In this document: piece by piece, positions 44,105 to 54,931 of the stretch
How positions within the stretch are numbered: position 1 is the stretch's first letter
Layout: each line of letters opens with the position of its first letter
NCBI RefSeq assembly: GCF_905404315.1
Contig: NC_066267.1
Location: forward strand, 1,564,501-1,628,500
Reading direction: 5' to 3'
Origin: Leptidea sinapis
Taxonomy: Eukaryota > Arthropoda > Insecta > Lepidoptera > Pieridae
DNA: 64,000 nt
Program-made: the position numbers and the translations under genes
Notes under the pieces: model-generated
Told to the model about the DNA's origin: nothing
Databases searched by the model: none
Seen by the model: the letters and a program-made list of their open reading frames with translations, nothing else

Positions 44105-45395
44105 AAACATCGCATATTTTTTTATGGAAAAGGAGGACAAACGAGCGTACCTTAACCTGGTGTTAAGTGATCACCGTTGCCCACATTCTCTTACAACACC
44201 AGAGGAATCACAGGAGCGTTGCCGGCCTTTAAGGAAGGTGTACGTGCTTTTTTTCAATGTACCTATGTCGTATCGTCCCGGAAACACCACACAAGGAAGT
44301 TCATTTCACAGCTTTGTAGTACGTGGAAGAAAGCTCCTTGAAAACCGCACTGTGGAGGACCGCCACACATCCAGATGGTGGGATTGATATCCTAACTTGT
44401 GGCGTGTCGTGCGATGGTGGAATTCGACGGCAGGAATCAGGTGAAACAGCTCCCCATGATAAATGCGGTAGAGGACACACAATGAAGCGATGTCTCTACG
44501 TAACGCCAAGTGATCCAGCCGTTCACAGAGCACTGGGTCCCCGACAATTCTAGCTGCTCTGCGTTGCACGCGGTCAAATGGAGCGAGCTGATACTGGGGT
44601 GTGCCAGACCAGAGATGACAGCAATACTCCATATGTGGCCGGACCTGCGCTTTGTAAACCGCTAGAATGTAGGACGGCTTGAAGTATTGCCGTGCTTTAT
44701 TTATGACGCCCAGTTTCTTCGAAGCTTTGCTCTCCAGATGGCCGCGGATTGGCAATCGATCGAGATATCGAGACCCAGAATTCCGATACTAGGCGAGGCT
44801 GTATGGGAAGTGTTTTCGAAGAGCAGTGATACTACATTTGGGGATTTTTTAGTGGTAAACGCGCAAACTTGAGTCTTCTGGTGGTTAAATTGGACAAGGT
44901 TCAACTTACACCATTCCGCGACCTTCTTGAGAGAGGACTCGATAGAAGACACAAGTTTCTCCCGGCACTGGTCAACGATTTCCCGAGAGAGATCTGCATG
45001 GGCCGTGTATACTAATGTATGTTAGAGGTGTAGAAACAGTGTGGGAGATAGCATACAGCCTTGGGGCACTCCAGCGTTCACGGGCTTCGGGTTCGAGCAA
45101 TAAGCGTCGACAATGACCTGTATGCTGCGCCCAGTGAGGAAGCTGGAGGTCCAATTGTATAAGCTCTCGGGAAGCCCAAATGATGGAAGTTTTGAGAGGA
45201 GCGCCTTATGCCATACACGATCAAAGGCCTTCGCTACATTCAGGCTAACTGCCAGGCCTTCCCCCTTGCTTTCAATAGCCGCCCATCTGTGTGTTAGGTA
45301 TATCACAAGATCGCGTACCGACCGACCATGGCGAAAGCCGTACTGCCGGTCGTTGATCAACTGGTGACCCTCTAGGTATACCAAGAGTCCCTGTG
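44105..45395 (-). mobile_element. Jockey/CR1-like LINE, 5'-truncated, minus strand
   Basis: From right to left: LEGHQLINDRQYGFRHGRSV near 45360, SLNVAKAFDRVWHKALLSKL near 45235, NAGVPQGCMLSPTLF near 45080, then KLNLVQFNHQKTQVCAFTTK near 44905, SKKLGVINKARQYFKPSYIL near 44730, RRAARIVGDPVLCERLDHLA near 44550 and RSFLPRTTKL near 44315. The block with FADD between 45050 and 44960 is deleted. The 3' end carries the family's GGCCGGCAACGCTCCTGTGA block at 44235-44200. It starts abruptly inside a mariner transposase (see 45396). Confidence 0.9.
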
Positions 45396-46012
45396 ACAAT
45401 GTCATAAACAGCATTAGAATGTCCGCGGTCGTACTTCATTAGCATCTGTGAGCACCATTCCACCCGAGCCCGCTTCTGCTCCGCTTTCAGTTAGTTCATG
45501 AGGGATCCAACGACAATAAAGTTTCTGAACTTTAAATTCTTCGTGTAAAATTTTCTGAATTTAGCTCATACCAATCCCCAATAGTCCTCGATTGGTCTCA
45601 TAGGTATTCCGCGGGTTTTCTTCAATTAGCCGCTTAACAGTAGCCATATTATTTTCGTTGACGGCAGTTGAAGTCGCCCTTCACGAAATTCATTATGTAT
45701 AGAAACCCGACCACTCTCAAATTCAGCAAACCATTGCCACACGGTGCTCAAGCAAGGTGCTTCTCTTAGGAGAAAAGCATTTTGAAGACGAACGGCACAG
45801 TCTTGCGGAGAGAGAGAACTTTTAAAATCATAAAAAATCACGCTCTAAAATCTCAATCAGAAATTTGATGTGTGATAAAAAACAATTGAGAAATGATTTT
45901 CCGCCAATTGTTTTTTTTTTATTACTACGAAGGTTGCAACGTTTCAATAAATATAACATTCGAAATTCAAATAGTTCCGATTAGCTAGAAGTGCAAAACT
46001 TTTAGTGTGCCC
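45396..46012 (-). pseudogene. Mariner transposase, N-terminal half and 5' end
   Basis: On the minus strand the remnant begins with a terminus near 46012 (GGGGCACACTAAAAGTTTTG), then MIFYDFKSSLSPQDCAVRLQ near 45840, STVWQWFAEFESGRVSIHNE and FREGR near 45730, and after a frameshift RLIEENPRNTYET, GIGMS, ILHEEFKVQKLYCRWIPHEL near 45540 and NAVYDIVTG near 45410-45396. This is the helix-turn-helix half of a mariner transposase. It ends exactly where the first catalytic Asp should follow, because the LINE begins there. The C-terminal half is not found next to the LINE's other end. Confidence 0.85.
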
Positions 46013-48200
46013 CATGTTATGTAGATTTAGTCTTACTCTTCGGATTCCAACTGGTCTGATGCAACAGGTATGCTTCTAGTTAATGGTAAGTGTGTCCACC
46101 TCGAAGTATTGCGGCCTGTGAGTGGCGTGGTGCCTGTCTTTATTGTTGATTTAGCTCGCTATTGTCCGTTACGTTCTCTTTGGCGTGGAATGGCCTAGTT
46201 CCAACTTCTTCTGAAATGTGATATTCTATTAATTATAAATGTTGCGGATAATATTAAAAACCAAAAAAATTAAATTATTGCACTTCAGTAATAAATTACC
46301 TTTTTATTAAGACCAACTTATTTTAACCATAGCATGAAAGGCATGTTTTAGTTGCTCGCGAGACGTTTTTGATGTGAAAACATTTTAATGCGGCGAGTTA
46401 AATAAGGAGAAAAGTGTGCTTACATTGTCTTTAAGCACACTTTTGCCTTACTACTGCCACGTTCTTACAACTTTAAACATATTTTTTGTGATCTTTAATA
46501 TTCTGACTAATCAAATCAATGACGTATGTATAGAACGTCATTGAATCAAATAAATACTTTAAATACCTCAATGTAAATATATGTTTCGTCATTTCCATAT
46601 TATTTAGGTATTTTAATTTTAGTATGTAACGTAAGTAATGCACATTGAAATATATAGGGACGCTGGTATGCATTAGGACGTAATTACACTTAAACTTAAC
46701 AGAAGGTTGTTAGATCATAAATTTACAATAAAATTTGGCGGTACAATAAACAATCCCTATACCAATGTCATAAATAATTCGGCTGGGCAAAAAAGGCAGA
46801 TTACAGAGCGTTCTGCTCTGAAATCTGCTCCGCTTCGTGGCGAACTAAACTGTACAGAACAATGGCTAACGGGGTAACATAAAACCAAAAGTAAGTCGTT
46901 TTGAGCAGAAATTAACTAAAGAAGTTGATTATCATCTTGATATTATTATTAAGTTGTAAAAAGATGGCTCCAGGACAGTGGCCAGTATTAGAGATTTTGG
47001 CCCTAGAACCAAATACCAGGCAAAATCGTATTATGCACTCGACAGGTGCTTAAAAATTAATCTAAACAGAAACTAACTGGGGAGGAATATTGCTTTTGTG
47101 GGCAATAGCCAAGCTGATCTCAAGGTTTAAACATGCTACAGAATAACTTCAAACAGAACATTTCATGCCAGCATAACAAGGTGACTTTAGCATGGTACCG
47201 AGGCACCTCGCGCCACTTTTAAAGTAAACTTTTGCGATATTGGAGAATCCTTGTCCGCACCACGATCGGGAGAATTCTATCGGGACCGCTCCATTTTTAA
47301 ATGTCCAACGAAAAAAGCGCCTATCCATGGCGCTTTGTCAAAATAATTTCATCATAAATATGGATCGCAGCGCGGAATAAGAGCTATATAGTGCAGCATT
47401 TTGGTCATCCAGCAGTATTGGAAGAGATGATTTCAAAGACAACAGTCGTTCAAGCCTGGCTGCCAGCGGTGCCAGCTTGTGGCGTGCGGCGAACTGCGCG
47501 TCGCTGATTGGCTACATGCTATGCAGACCAATGGAGGTTGGCGATGTGTGCCGCAAGGCATAGCGACGTGCCCTCTAGGCGTGTCGCCGCAACGGGAGCT
47601 CTTTGCATTAAAAACGGTTTATTTTTAAACTAGCTTTACTCGGTGACTGTATACATTATAAAGGATAGTGTTTATTGCGATTCCTCTATATTTTTTTTAT
47701 TACAAATTTTATTTTGTATGAAATCTTGAACAAAACAATGAATAATTGTCTATATTTAACAAAAATAAGGATTAAAGAGAAATTAATACGCACAGTATTT
47801 TTATTTATACCCATGATTTAAATCATTTATTAAAGATTCTAAAACAGCTTATTGCCAACATTAAAACACCCAATGTCCTAATAACCATTACATCATCCAA
47901 ACGAGTGTTATAATGACATTCAGTACATCATAACAACACTCGTTTGGATATTTTAATGTTAGCAGTAAGCTACATGTTTCAGAATCTTTTAGAGGATTCA
48001 TATTTTGCGTGTACATAAAGTCCCCTTACTACACAACAGTTGCATAAATAACTATTACAATTTATGTGCGTAAGAGGCTGCAATAATTTTAGTTAATTAA
48101 GTGAGGTTTTACCTCGGTTTGAAATAAACACTTCTTTAAGGAGAGTTGCAGATATTAATAGATCTCGGCTAAGGCTGAGATCTATATCATAATATTTAGT
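46013..48200. other. Intergenic; one foldback repeat and unclassified old repeats
   Basis: No coding exon is recognisable. A GC-richer stretch at 47460-47620 (GCGAACTGCGCGTCGCTGAT) looks like a transposon remnant, but I cannot name it. A foldback lies at 47839-47986. Confidence 0.45.
47839..47986. mobile_element. Foldback MITE
   Basis: An inner hairpin ATCCAAACGAGTGTTATAAT / ACAACACTCGTTTGGAT and an outer pairing GATTCTAAAACAGCTTATTG / AGTAAGCTACATGTTTCAGA with AATC make almost the whole 148 bp self-complementary. A smaller hairpin (TAGATCTCGGCTAAGGCTGAGATCTA-like) lies nearby at about 48157-48183. Confidence 0.75.
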
Positions 48201-48204
48201 TTGA

Positions 48205-48378
48205 TGGCACAACGCTATAAGACAGAGGTTTTAGAAGCTCACGCGGTACTTTACACAGGCGAAAATTTAACTCTAACGCAAGATAATGCGAGACGCCATG
48301 CCGCTGCACAAGTTAGACAACATTGCGAAGAGTGTGTACTGGCCAGTACGCAGCCCGGGTCTTAATTCCATTGAGTAA
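48205..48378 (+). pseudogene. Tc1-like transposase fragment
   Basis: The frame reads RYKTEVLEAHAVLYTGENLT, LTQDNARRHAAAQVRQHCEE, and after a frameshift RSPGLNSIE. These correspond to the catalytic QDNARPH and SPDLNPIE blocks of Tc1-type transposases; the Asp of the second block is replaced by Gly. The fragment is about 57 residues long and dead. Confidence 0.8.
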
Positions 48379-48394
48379 TTTTTTTTATCACTTC

Positions 48395-48480
48395 ATTAAA
48401 TACACAGAGAGAGGTCGCGGGTTCGAGTCCCGCATCGTTAATGAATTTTGTTTTCAAATCTAATTTCTGTAATGTTTGGG
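48395..48480 (+). repeat. tRNA-like SINE fragment (family S2)
   Basis: GGTCGCGGGTTCGAGTCCCG is a B-box-like T arm. It is followed by CATCGTTAATGAATTTTGTT as in the S2 copy at 63.8 kb. The 5' half of the tRNA-like head is missing. Confidence 0.6.
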
Positions 48481-48825
48481 ACAGTATATGCGTGAAATCC
48501 TGTGCCCACAACAGTGGCAGCACTGCGATTTCACAAGTATGTACAATATTTCGAACTCTATACGGAACCTATTAGAACCAATAATAAGGGCACGCGGAGG
48601 CAACACACATTAATAAAGAAAATACTTGTACAACCTAAAACTAATTTATGTAAACATTAAATGGTCCTTTCTAGTATACAAAACATACACTTATGGTTGT
48701 GATACTACTTACAACGGTGTAATAAAGTTAACGAAAGAAATAATAGGTTTTAATTTAAATATGTACCTTTAAAAAATTTGAAACTTAAAATGTTTATTTC
48801 AAAGGCGTCTTAAATATTGAAGACC

Positions 48826-49365
48826 CCTGTAGCCCAGTGGTTAGTGAACCTGCCTACTGAGCTAGAGGTTCCGGGTTCAAATCCGGGTGCAATCATTTAT
48901 TTGATGAATATGAATTTTTATTTCCGAGTTATGTACGTTTAAATGTATTTATGTATTTTTAAGTATGTATTTTTTTATGAAAATAAGGGACGACACGAGC
49001 AGAATCATCGTTCAGCTGATGGTAATTAATACGCCCTACCCATTACAATGCAAGATTATTTTAAAAACCCAAAAATTCTCAGCGGCACTACAACTGTGCT
49101 CGTCACCTTGAGACATAAGATGTCAAGTCTCATTTCCCAGTAATTTCACTAGCTACGGCGACCTTCAGAACGAAACACAGTAATTTTTACACATTACTTC
49201 TTCACGACAGAAATAAAGGCCGTTGTGGTACCCATTATCTAGCCGGCATCCAGTGCAAAGGAGCCTCCCACCGGTATTGTATTAAATATATCGTTGCCTT
49301 GTACCCATAGTACAGGCTATGCCTAGTTTGGGGCAAAATAATTTGTGTAAAAGTATGTCAATATT
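48826..49365 (+). repeat. tRNA-derived SINE (family S1) split by an R300 copy
   Basis: The head (48826-48892) has A-box-like TAGCCCAGTGGTTAGTGAAC and B-box GGGTTCAAATCC. The body (GATGAATATGAATTTTTATT, ATGTATTTATGTATTTTTAA) stops at 48970, where an R300 copy begins, and resumes at about 49277 (TGTATTAAATATATCGTTGC) to the AAAATAATTTGTG end and an ATT run. The uninterrupted arrangement is seen at 59.1-59.28 kb. Confidence 0.82.
48971..49275 (+). repeat. R300 retroposon, copy 9
   Basis: Runs from a T run and GAAAATAAGGGACGACACGA to GGAGCCTCCCACCGGTAT. Inserted into the SINE above. Confidence 0.92.
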
Positions 49366-49900
49366 ATTATTATTATTGATGCCGTTTACGAGTCCGTCAG
49401 TGAATTAATCGAACTATATCGAATAATATTTTGCGTAAATTGATGATCTTATTTACTCAATTATTACTACTGACCCAGTGACACACACACTTGTTAACAT
49501 TTAGCTCGGTCAGGTACACATTGTCGTGTGAAATGCCGTCTTATAATTTTATCATTGTCACCACAACATCTATACATATTTAAATAAAATTGGAGTGTCT
49601 GTTTGTAATATTGAAATAACCGCTTTTTACTTCATCCATGTGAATATATGTACATACACCAAATTAACATATTTACAATTTTTGTCTGCCTGTCTGTTTG
49701 TTCCGGCTAATCTCCGAAATGGCTGGACCGATTTTGACGCGACTTTGATTGGCATTTAATTTTAGAAAAATTCTTTTATTTTAGAAAGATAAAGTAATGT
49801 TGCAATGTCCAGGGAACGGTCTAACTCTAAAAATAATTTATATGGCAAAACAACGTTTGCCGAGTCAGCTAGTCAACAATATCTGCAGTGTACAGACTAG
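49366..49900. other. Intergenic; weak repeat remnants
   Basis: The stretch at 49680-49870 (CTGTTTGTTCCGGCTAATCT, GGACCGATTTTGACGCGACT, CGAGTCAGCTAGT) resembles the 3' regions of widespread insect RTE/Helitron-type repeats. No coding sequence. Confidence 0.4.
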
Positions 49901-50036
49901 CCCCCTTATTCATAATAGGCTGCTAACTTAAAGCATTGCTAATTCGCATTCTGTCTTCTTCTATTGACCTAAGTCAGAATGAGAAAAACACTCCTAAGCG
50001 GCTGTTTAAAGTTAGCAGACCATTATGAATAGGGGG
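49901..50036. mobile_element. MITE, CCCCCTTATTCATAAT family, complete copy 1
   Basis: Inverted termini CCCCCTTATTCATAATAGGC and GACCATTATGAATAGGGGG, about 30 bp each, 136 bp in all. TAG flanks both ends (49898-49900 and 50037-50039). Confidence 0.85.
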
Positions 50037-50167
50037 TAGCTGAATGGCAGCTCTTATTAATATCCACTATAACGATTTGTAAAGCCTGTGTCAGTCTTAA
50101 GTAAAACATGTGTTTCTATTTACTTACGTAGAATCGACTTTTGTGAAGAAACTGCAATTATAATATC

Positions 50168-50380
50168 TTAGATAATTAATACGTCTAGATAGAGTCTCCT
50201 GCTATTAGACAACCGATAAAAACAGGCCAGAAATATTAGTTTACTGTGCGTGACAAGATACGTCTTACATTCGAGATTTGTATGACACTTTGTGTTAGTG
50301 TGCGTGAATTGCTCTAAAGTCTATTTTTTCGACGTTTTCACAGCTGTCATAGTCTATCTAGACGTATAAATGATCTAAGT
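50168..50380. mobile_element. MITE, ATACGTCTAGATAG family, copy 2
   Basis: Termini TTAGATAATTAATACGTCTA and TAGACGTATAAATGATCTAA; the interior shares GTGTGCGT/TTTGTATGACACTTTG/CACAGCTGTCATAG blocks with the copy at 60416. Confidence 0.85.
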
Positions 50381-50799
50381 ATAATATATAGCTAATTCGA
50401 CGACTGATACTCTGTCTATAGTGAAAATAATGTTTTCGATTTTTTTTATTTAATCAAATATAAGCGATAAACTGATGAGAAGATTTCTGTCCCTACACTA
50501 GGCATAGCCTGTCCTGTATGCAACCAATCTACATTCCATGGTTACAAATTAGACGCGAAAAGTCAAGAAGTAAGTATATATAAATAATGTAAATGCTAAC
50601 TTATCACTTTGATAATGGCCTCTATGTCTAAGTGAGTGTGTGTATCTCTATATTTTAAATTTGACTTGAAGAACCGAGCAATTTTTTTTAGAATTTTTGA
50701 GTACTAAGTTATACCTGAGAATAGAAAAACATTTTTTTTAACTTAAACTAAAAAACAAAGTTAATAAAAGGAAAAACAAGTTATACAGTCTTCAACAAA

Positions 50800-51190
50800 T
50801 AAGAATTATGGCATCCTTCGATGCAACTTGCGACGGGCAAGTATATTTACAAACATGCCCGTATCAAATCTGTTCAAACCCATAAGTCCTATAATTTCGT
50901 CTCTACTAGACTGAAATCGGACACATTCATGTAATAAGTGCTCAACATCCTCAATTATTCCACATAAATCACGTAGAGGTAACTCAGCAATTATCATCAA
51001 AAATTTAAACTTATTCAAAGGCATGTGTCTCAGTCTGTGAGTCAAATATGCTTGGTACAAAGTTATACCTGAGAATAACCCAAGAATATGCAAAATGTTG
51101 ACTACACTGTAACGCTTCCATACATTCCTGGTCCCAGCTGATAACAAGACGAAAGTAGCACCATTTAAAAGCCTACATTTAAATAATCCA
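50800..51190 (-). mobile_element. LINE C-terminal fragment (RNase-H-proximal Cys region)
   Basis: The minus strand reads LYQAYLTHRLRHMPLNKFKF, then LRDLCGIIEDVEHLLHECVR. A C-x-x-x-EDxxHLLxxC arrangement is typical of the C-terminal Cys/His motif after the reverse transcriptase or RNase H in I/R1/jockey-group elements. Upstream domains are missing. Confidence 0.65.
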
Positions 51191-51930
51191 TAATTGAAAA
51201 TTAAGCAGGATTTGTCAATCTAGGAGCTGAGTAATCGAAGATATAAAAATGAGGTTATGTCTTAAACTCATATGTTGACAGCTGATATAGTAGGTTTATA
51301 AATGCCTAGCTGCTAAGAATTTATCACATACTTATATTAGCTGTGTACGAACCTTGTTTTTTTTAGATAAAAAATACCTACGTATCTACGTATACCTGTA
51401 ACTGTAACGACATTTTTTTGCATTATAATATAAGACAATTGGTAATTAAATATAATATAGTATACCTAAATAAAAAGATACTTTTTTTGCTCAGATAAGA
51501 ATAATATACTCATTAGCTCATACGTCATGAACTGTAAAACAGACTGCTAGAGACAACTTTCCTTGGAATTCAATTGGGTAGGTACCTAGTTAACAAGTCG
51601 GTTATCCAACGAATGCAACAAGAAACGAAGTGACAATGACGAAGAAACGAAATGATCTGTCAGAATGTCATTGTCAAAGTGAAGTTAGCGTTGAGGAACA
51701 AGGATTTCACTAGTATCGATTTTCTTATTTAAATCGATTTATTGATAATTAAATAATTGCGCAAGTCTTTTTTTCCTGAGAAAAGAATATATTTTATTCA
51801 TAATAATATGGTCATTTGAACATAAACTTTGCACCTAACTAATAAGTATTATTTAAATAAAACAACTGGATCTTAATGTTATTTTAATCGATTAAATATT
51901 CATTCGAATGTATTTTAATCGATTTTATTT
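51191..51930. other. No recognised feature
   Basis: AT-rich intergenic or intronic DNA. I see no coding signal. Confidence 0.4.
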
Positions 51931-52190
51931 ATTTTAACGTTTTTTCGGTTTGTAGATTGCAAAATGAGCTAGATTTTTGTATTTTACATAAGAAAAATAT
52001 ACCCTTTTTTTAAAAGTATATATCAACTTGTTAACCATCAGGCCCAAAAGTCGTAAAAACGTTATACGTCCGAATAAACCAATCGTAAGCAAAATGTCTA
52101 TTTGTAAACATTTTGCATTTACTTGGTTTTTGCTCAGGTATAACTTTATACCAAGTTTATTTGTAAGGTCGTTTAGTTTCAAATGTGCTT
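51931..52190 (-). mobile_element. Weak LINE remnant
   Basis: The minus-strand frame contains KLGIKLYLSKNQVNAKCLQI and a phrase about lines resembling the copy at 50.8-51.2 kb (TTATACCTGAGNAA-type block near 52135). Only a short degenerate piece is left. Confidence 0.35.
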
Positions 52191-52377
52191 AATCTACAAC
52201 ATGTACAAATGGCCATCTAAAAGGTTATTACTCCTATAATTAGGCTAATCCAAGACATCTATGCATACTTCTTTTTCATAACACGTAGGATAAATATAGC
52301 TTGGACAGAAGGAAAACATATATATTTACTTATTCAAATAGGCTTACCAACTAATTAATTATTGACTTATGCACTAA

Positions 52378-52515
52378 CCCCCTTATTCATAATGGTCCGC
52401 TAACTTAAAACAGCCGCTTAGGAGTGTTTTTTCTCATTCTGACTTAGGTTAATAGAAGAAGAAAGAGTGAGAATTAGCAATGCTTTAAGTTAGCAGACTA
52501 TTATGAATAAGGGGG
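52378..52515. mobile_element. MITE, CCCCCTTATTCATAAT family, complete copy 2
   Basis: Termini CCCCCTTATTCATAATGGTC and GACTATTATGAATAAGGGGG, 138 bp in all, flanked by TAA (52375-52377 and 52516-52518). Inverted in orientation relative to copy 1. Confidence 0.88.
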
Positions 52516-52687
52516 TAAGAATTTAACAATATAAATTTGTTCCTTAAAATTAAGAAAAAAGAAATCAATGTTTTCATCTATATTAAAAATACTATTATAT
52601 AATTGTAACATTATCAGAAATAACGTAGGACCTAATATACTTCCAAGGAGGACGAAAAAATCTATAGTCATTTGGAAGCTCTTTTGC

Positions 52688-52940
52688 ATAGGTGCCAGCT
52701 AGATTATGGGTACCACATCGGCGTCTATTCCTGCCGTGAAGCAGTAATGTGTTAGCATCATTGTGTATCGGTCTGAAGGGCGCCGTAGCTAGTGAAATTA
52801 CTGGGCAAAAGAGACTTAACATCTTATGTCTCAAGATGACGAGAGTAATTGTAGTTCCGCTCAGAATATTTGAATTTTTCAAGAATCTGCATTGTACTGA
52901 GCAGGGCGTATCAATTACCATCAGCTGAACGTCCTGGTCG
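52688..52940 (-). repeat. R300 retroposon, copy 10
   Basis: Minus-orientation copy with GCCAGCTAGATTATGGGTAC, GTCTGAAGGGCGCCGTAGCT, TAACATCTTATGTCTCAAGA and ATCAATTACCATCAGCTGAA. The GAGCGGCACTG block is deleted. Confidence 0.88.
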
Positions 52941-53671
52941 ACTCTATAGATCTCAGCCTTGATGCGATGGAACCAGATTAATCAGATGTATCCTACTTAC
53001 GAATGCACAACGAACTTAAATGAAAGTAAAGTTATAATATTATGCTCCGGTACGAAACTATTTAAATCTTTTCCGCTTTCTAGATTACTTAAGTTACTTA
53101 TTTCATATTTTGACGATATTTTTTAACATTCACAATTGTGGTCATAGAATTTATTTTTAACTTGTCATTATAAAAATAATTATATGCGGTCCGCTTTTTG
53201 ACCCTAATTCCCTACAAAACTAAGCAACGCAATAAGTCATCCACTTGGTTCACAGAGAGAATTCACTTGATTTCCATTTTTTGACTTTGTTCTTAATCAA
53301 CTCTTAAAAAAAAACAAAAAATCTTTAAGGTTTATAAATATAATAACAAAAATGTACATTACATACAAACGATGGCTGGTCCATGCGTTATGCTCTTGAA
53401 CGGGCGCTGCTTGTCTTCCTGGGTCTACTCTCCTTAACCGAAACGAAACTTCGTAAATAAACGAAATTTAAACGAAGTTTCGGCAGTGACCCTACTCTAA
53501 TTTGTTTTCGGACATACCGACGAAGTTCGGAACCATAGAGAATATTGGGGAACGAATGGTGAACGATTGAAATGAACATTATTTTTATTCGACTAATTTG
53601 AATGAGTTCTATTTCATGCCAACGATGGGTAGTAAAATGACAACATATATGATAAATATGTCAACTTAGTA
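52941..53671. other. No recognised feature
   Basis: Non-coding DNA. A pair of imperfect repeats of CGAAACTTCGT/ACGAAGTTTCG lies near 53440-53480. The minus-strand open frame at 53388-53579 has no family resemblance. Confidence 0.4.
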
Positions 53672-53679
53672 CTTACTCA

Positions 53680-54083
53680 CACTGACCTCTATTATATATC
53701 ACTGGACTGGCGGCTGTCAAAGTGCTTGTGCCTGTTTGGTAATTGCCATTTTGGCGCTGTTGGCCATGTAGCGAAAGTCTGCGGTACTAAAACTAATGAT
53801 GACAACCTCAGCAAAAATCGATAGATGGTGGGCAACTATTTACAAAAAAAATATTGTGTACTTTATAACGTCGATTTTTGATGTATAAATAACACGGAAA
53901 ACGAAAAAAATTAATTCAAAATGTTTAATACGTCAGAGTATTGTACGTTCCTTCGCAGCCATTTGTATTATACGTCAAAATTAGTTCTCTGAACGCTCGC
54001 GAGTGGCGCTTCAAATAGGCGCAATAAATTTGCTGTCAAACATATGAAATAGCCTGTCCAGTTGTATTTATACAGGTCTGGGA
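53680..54083. mobile_element. hAT-like MITE, copy 3
   Basis: Starts CACTGACC and ends near GGTCTGGGA. CTTACTCA flanks it at 53672-53679 and 54084-54091 (ACTTACTCA on both sides if one more base is counted). Same orientation and nearly the same interior as copy 1. Confidence 0.85.
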
Positions 54084-54091
54084 CTTACTCA

Positions 54092-54745
54092 AGATTATTT
54101 GTTTGAATTCTTTCAAAAGTTTCCTAAAAATAGTTCTCAATTATGGTGCTAATGAATGATCTTTTAGTGCTTATTTGGTGTATCACTTTACAAACATTGT
54201 ATATATACTTATAATGTAAAATGCTGAAACTTTAAATAGGTATAGATTAAAGAGAGATGTCAATCAGTTTCTTGCCACTTCTTCTCATTAAAGCTCAACT
54301 TTTCCGAAGTGGCAGTAAAATTTTAACATTTATAAGTGTCATTTTGATCTAATTCATTCTTCGGAGCAGCATATTTAAATATATTATAAATGTTATTGTT
54401 TCAGAAATAGAGAACAAAATAATTTTTAACCGACTTCAAAAAAGGCGGAAGGTCTCAATTCGTCGGTATTTTTTTTTATGTTTGTTACCTCAAAACTTTC
54501 GACTGGGTGAACCGATTTTGATAATTCTTTTTTTTTGCCATTGTTGGTACAGATCTGACAATGGCATCTATAAGAAAACCATAACCATTGCTGCATTGAA
54601 AAATTTAGTATATCTACACATATTTAGACAAATTGTTAGTTAGTGTACTTCAAATTCACTATTAGCATCGCCTCGATCAAGTTTTCACTTCTGTTGTGTG
54701 ATCTGAAGCACATACTGTTATTTTAAATTTTCAATGTTATTACAG
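54092..54745. other. Probable intron DNA before the signal-peptide exon
   Basis: AT-rich. It includes a short stretch (TTTTAACCGACTTCAAAAAA at about 54425) that is a common insect repeat 3' motif. The acceptor TGTTATTACAG at 54735-54745 ends it. Confidence 0.45.
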
Positions 54746-54931
54746 TCGAAAACGGCGAAGATTCAACGGACGAAGACGCAGTAAAGGTTGAAACGGATGA
54801 GGAGCAAGTCCAATGACCAGTGGAGTCGTGATGAGAAGCCGCGACGGAGACGGGTAGCACCATGAAAACCCTGCTGAGGCTGCTGGTGGCGCTGGCTGTA
54901 GTGGTGACTCCCGAACCCACGCTCGCTCAAG
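54746..54931 (+). CDS. First coding exon of a secreted or membrane protein (CDS from 54862)
   Basis: The exon has acceptor TTATTACAG (ending 54745) and a strong donor CAAG|GTGAGT at 54932. The ATG at 54862, in a favourable context (GCACCATGAA), opens MKTLLRLLVALAVVVTPEPT then LAQ, a classic signal peptide: basic n-region, hydrophobic core and a small-residue cleavage site (TLA|Q). The frame leaves phase 1. The untranslated part holds an ATG at 54818 with its own 14-codon frame (stop at 54860-54862 region), which could damp translation. A competing acidic frame from the acceptor (ENGEDSTDEDAVKVETDEEQ then VQ and TGA) could instead be the tail of another transcript. The protein family cannot be recognised from this exon. 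Confidence 0.65.

Noticed and set aside
50806..51147. Host gene with a Cys-rich motif
   Set aside because: The CGIIEDVEHLLHEC wording is the C-terminal motif of LINE ORF2, and related repeat blocks occur at 33.0 and 52.1 kb.
54746..54817. Acidic C-terminal exon (ENGEDSTDEDAVKVE...) as the main product of 54746-54931
   Set aside because: Kept only as an alternative: it needs an upstream coding exon that I cannot find in the window, whereas the ATG at 54862 gives a textbook signal peptide running into a strong donor.
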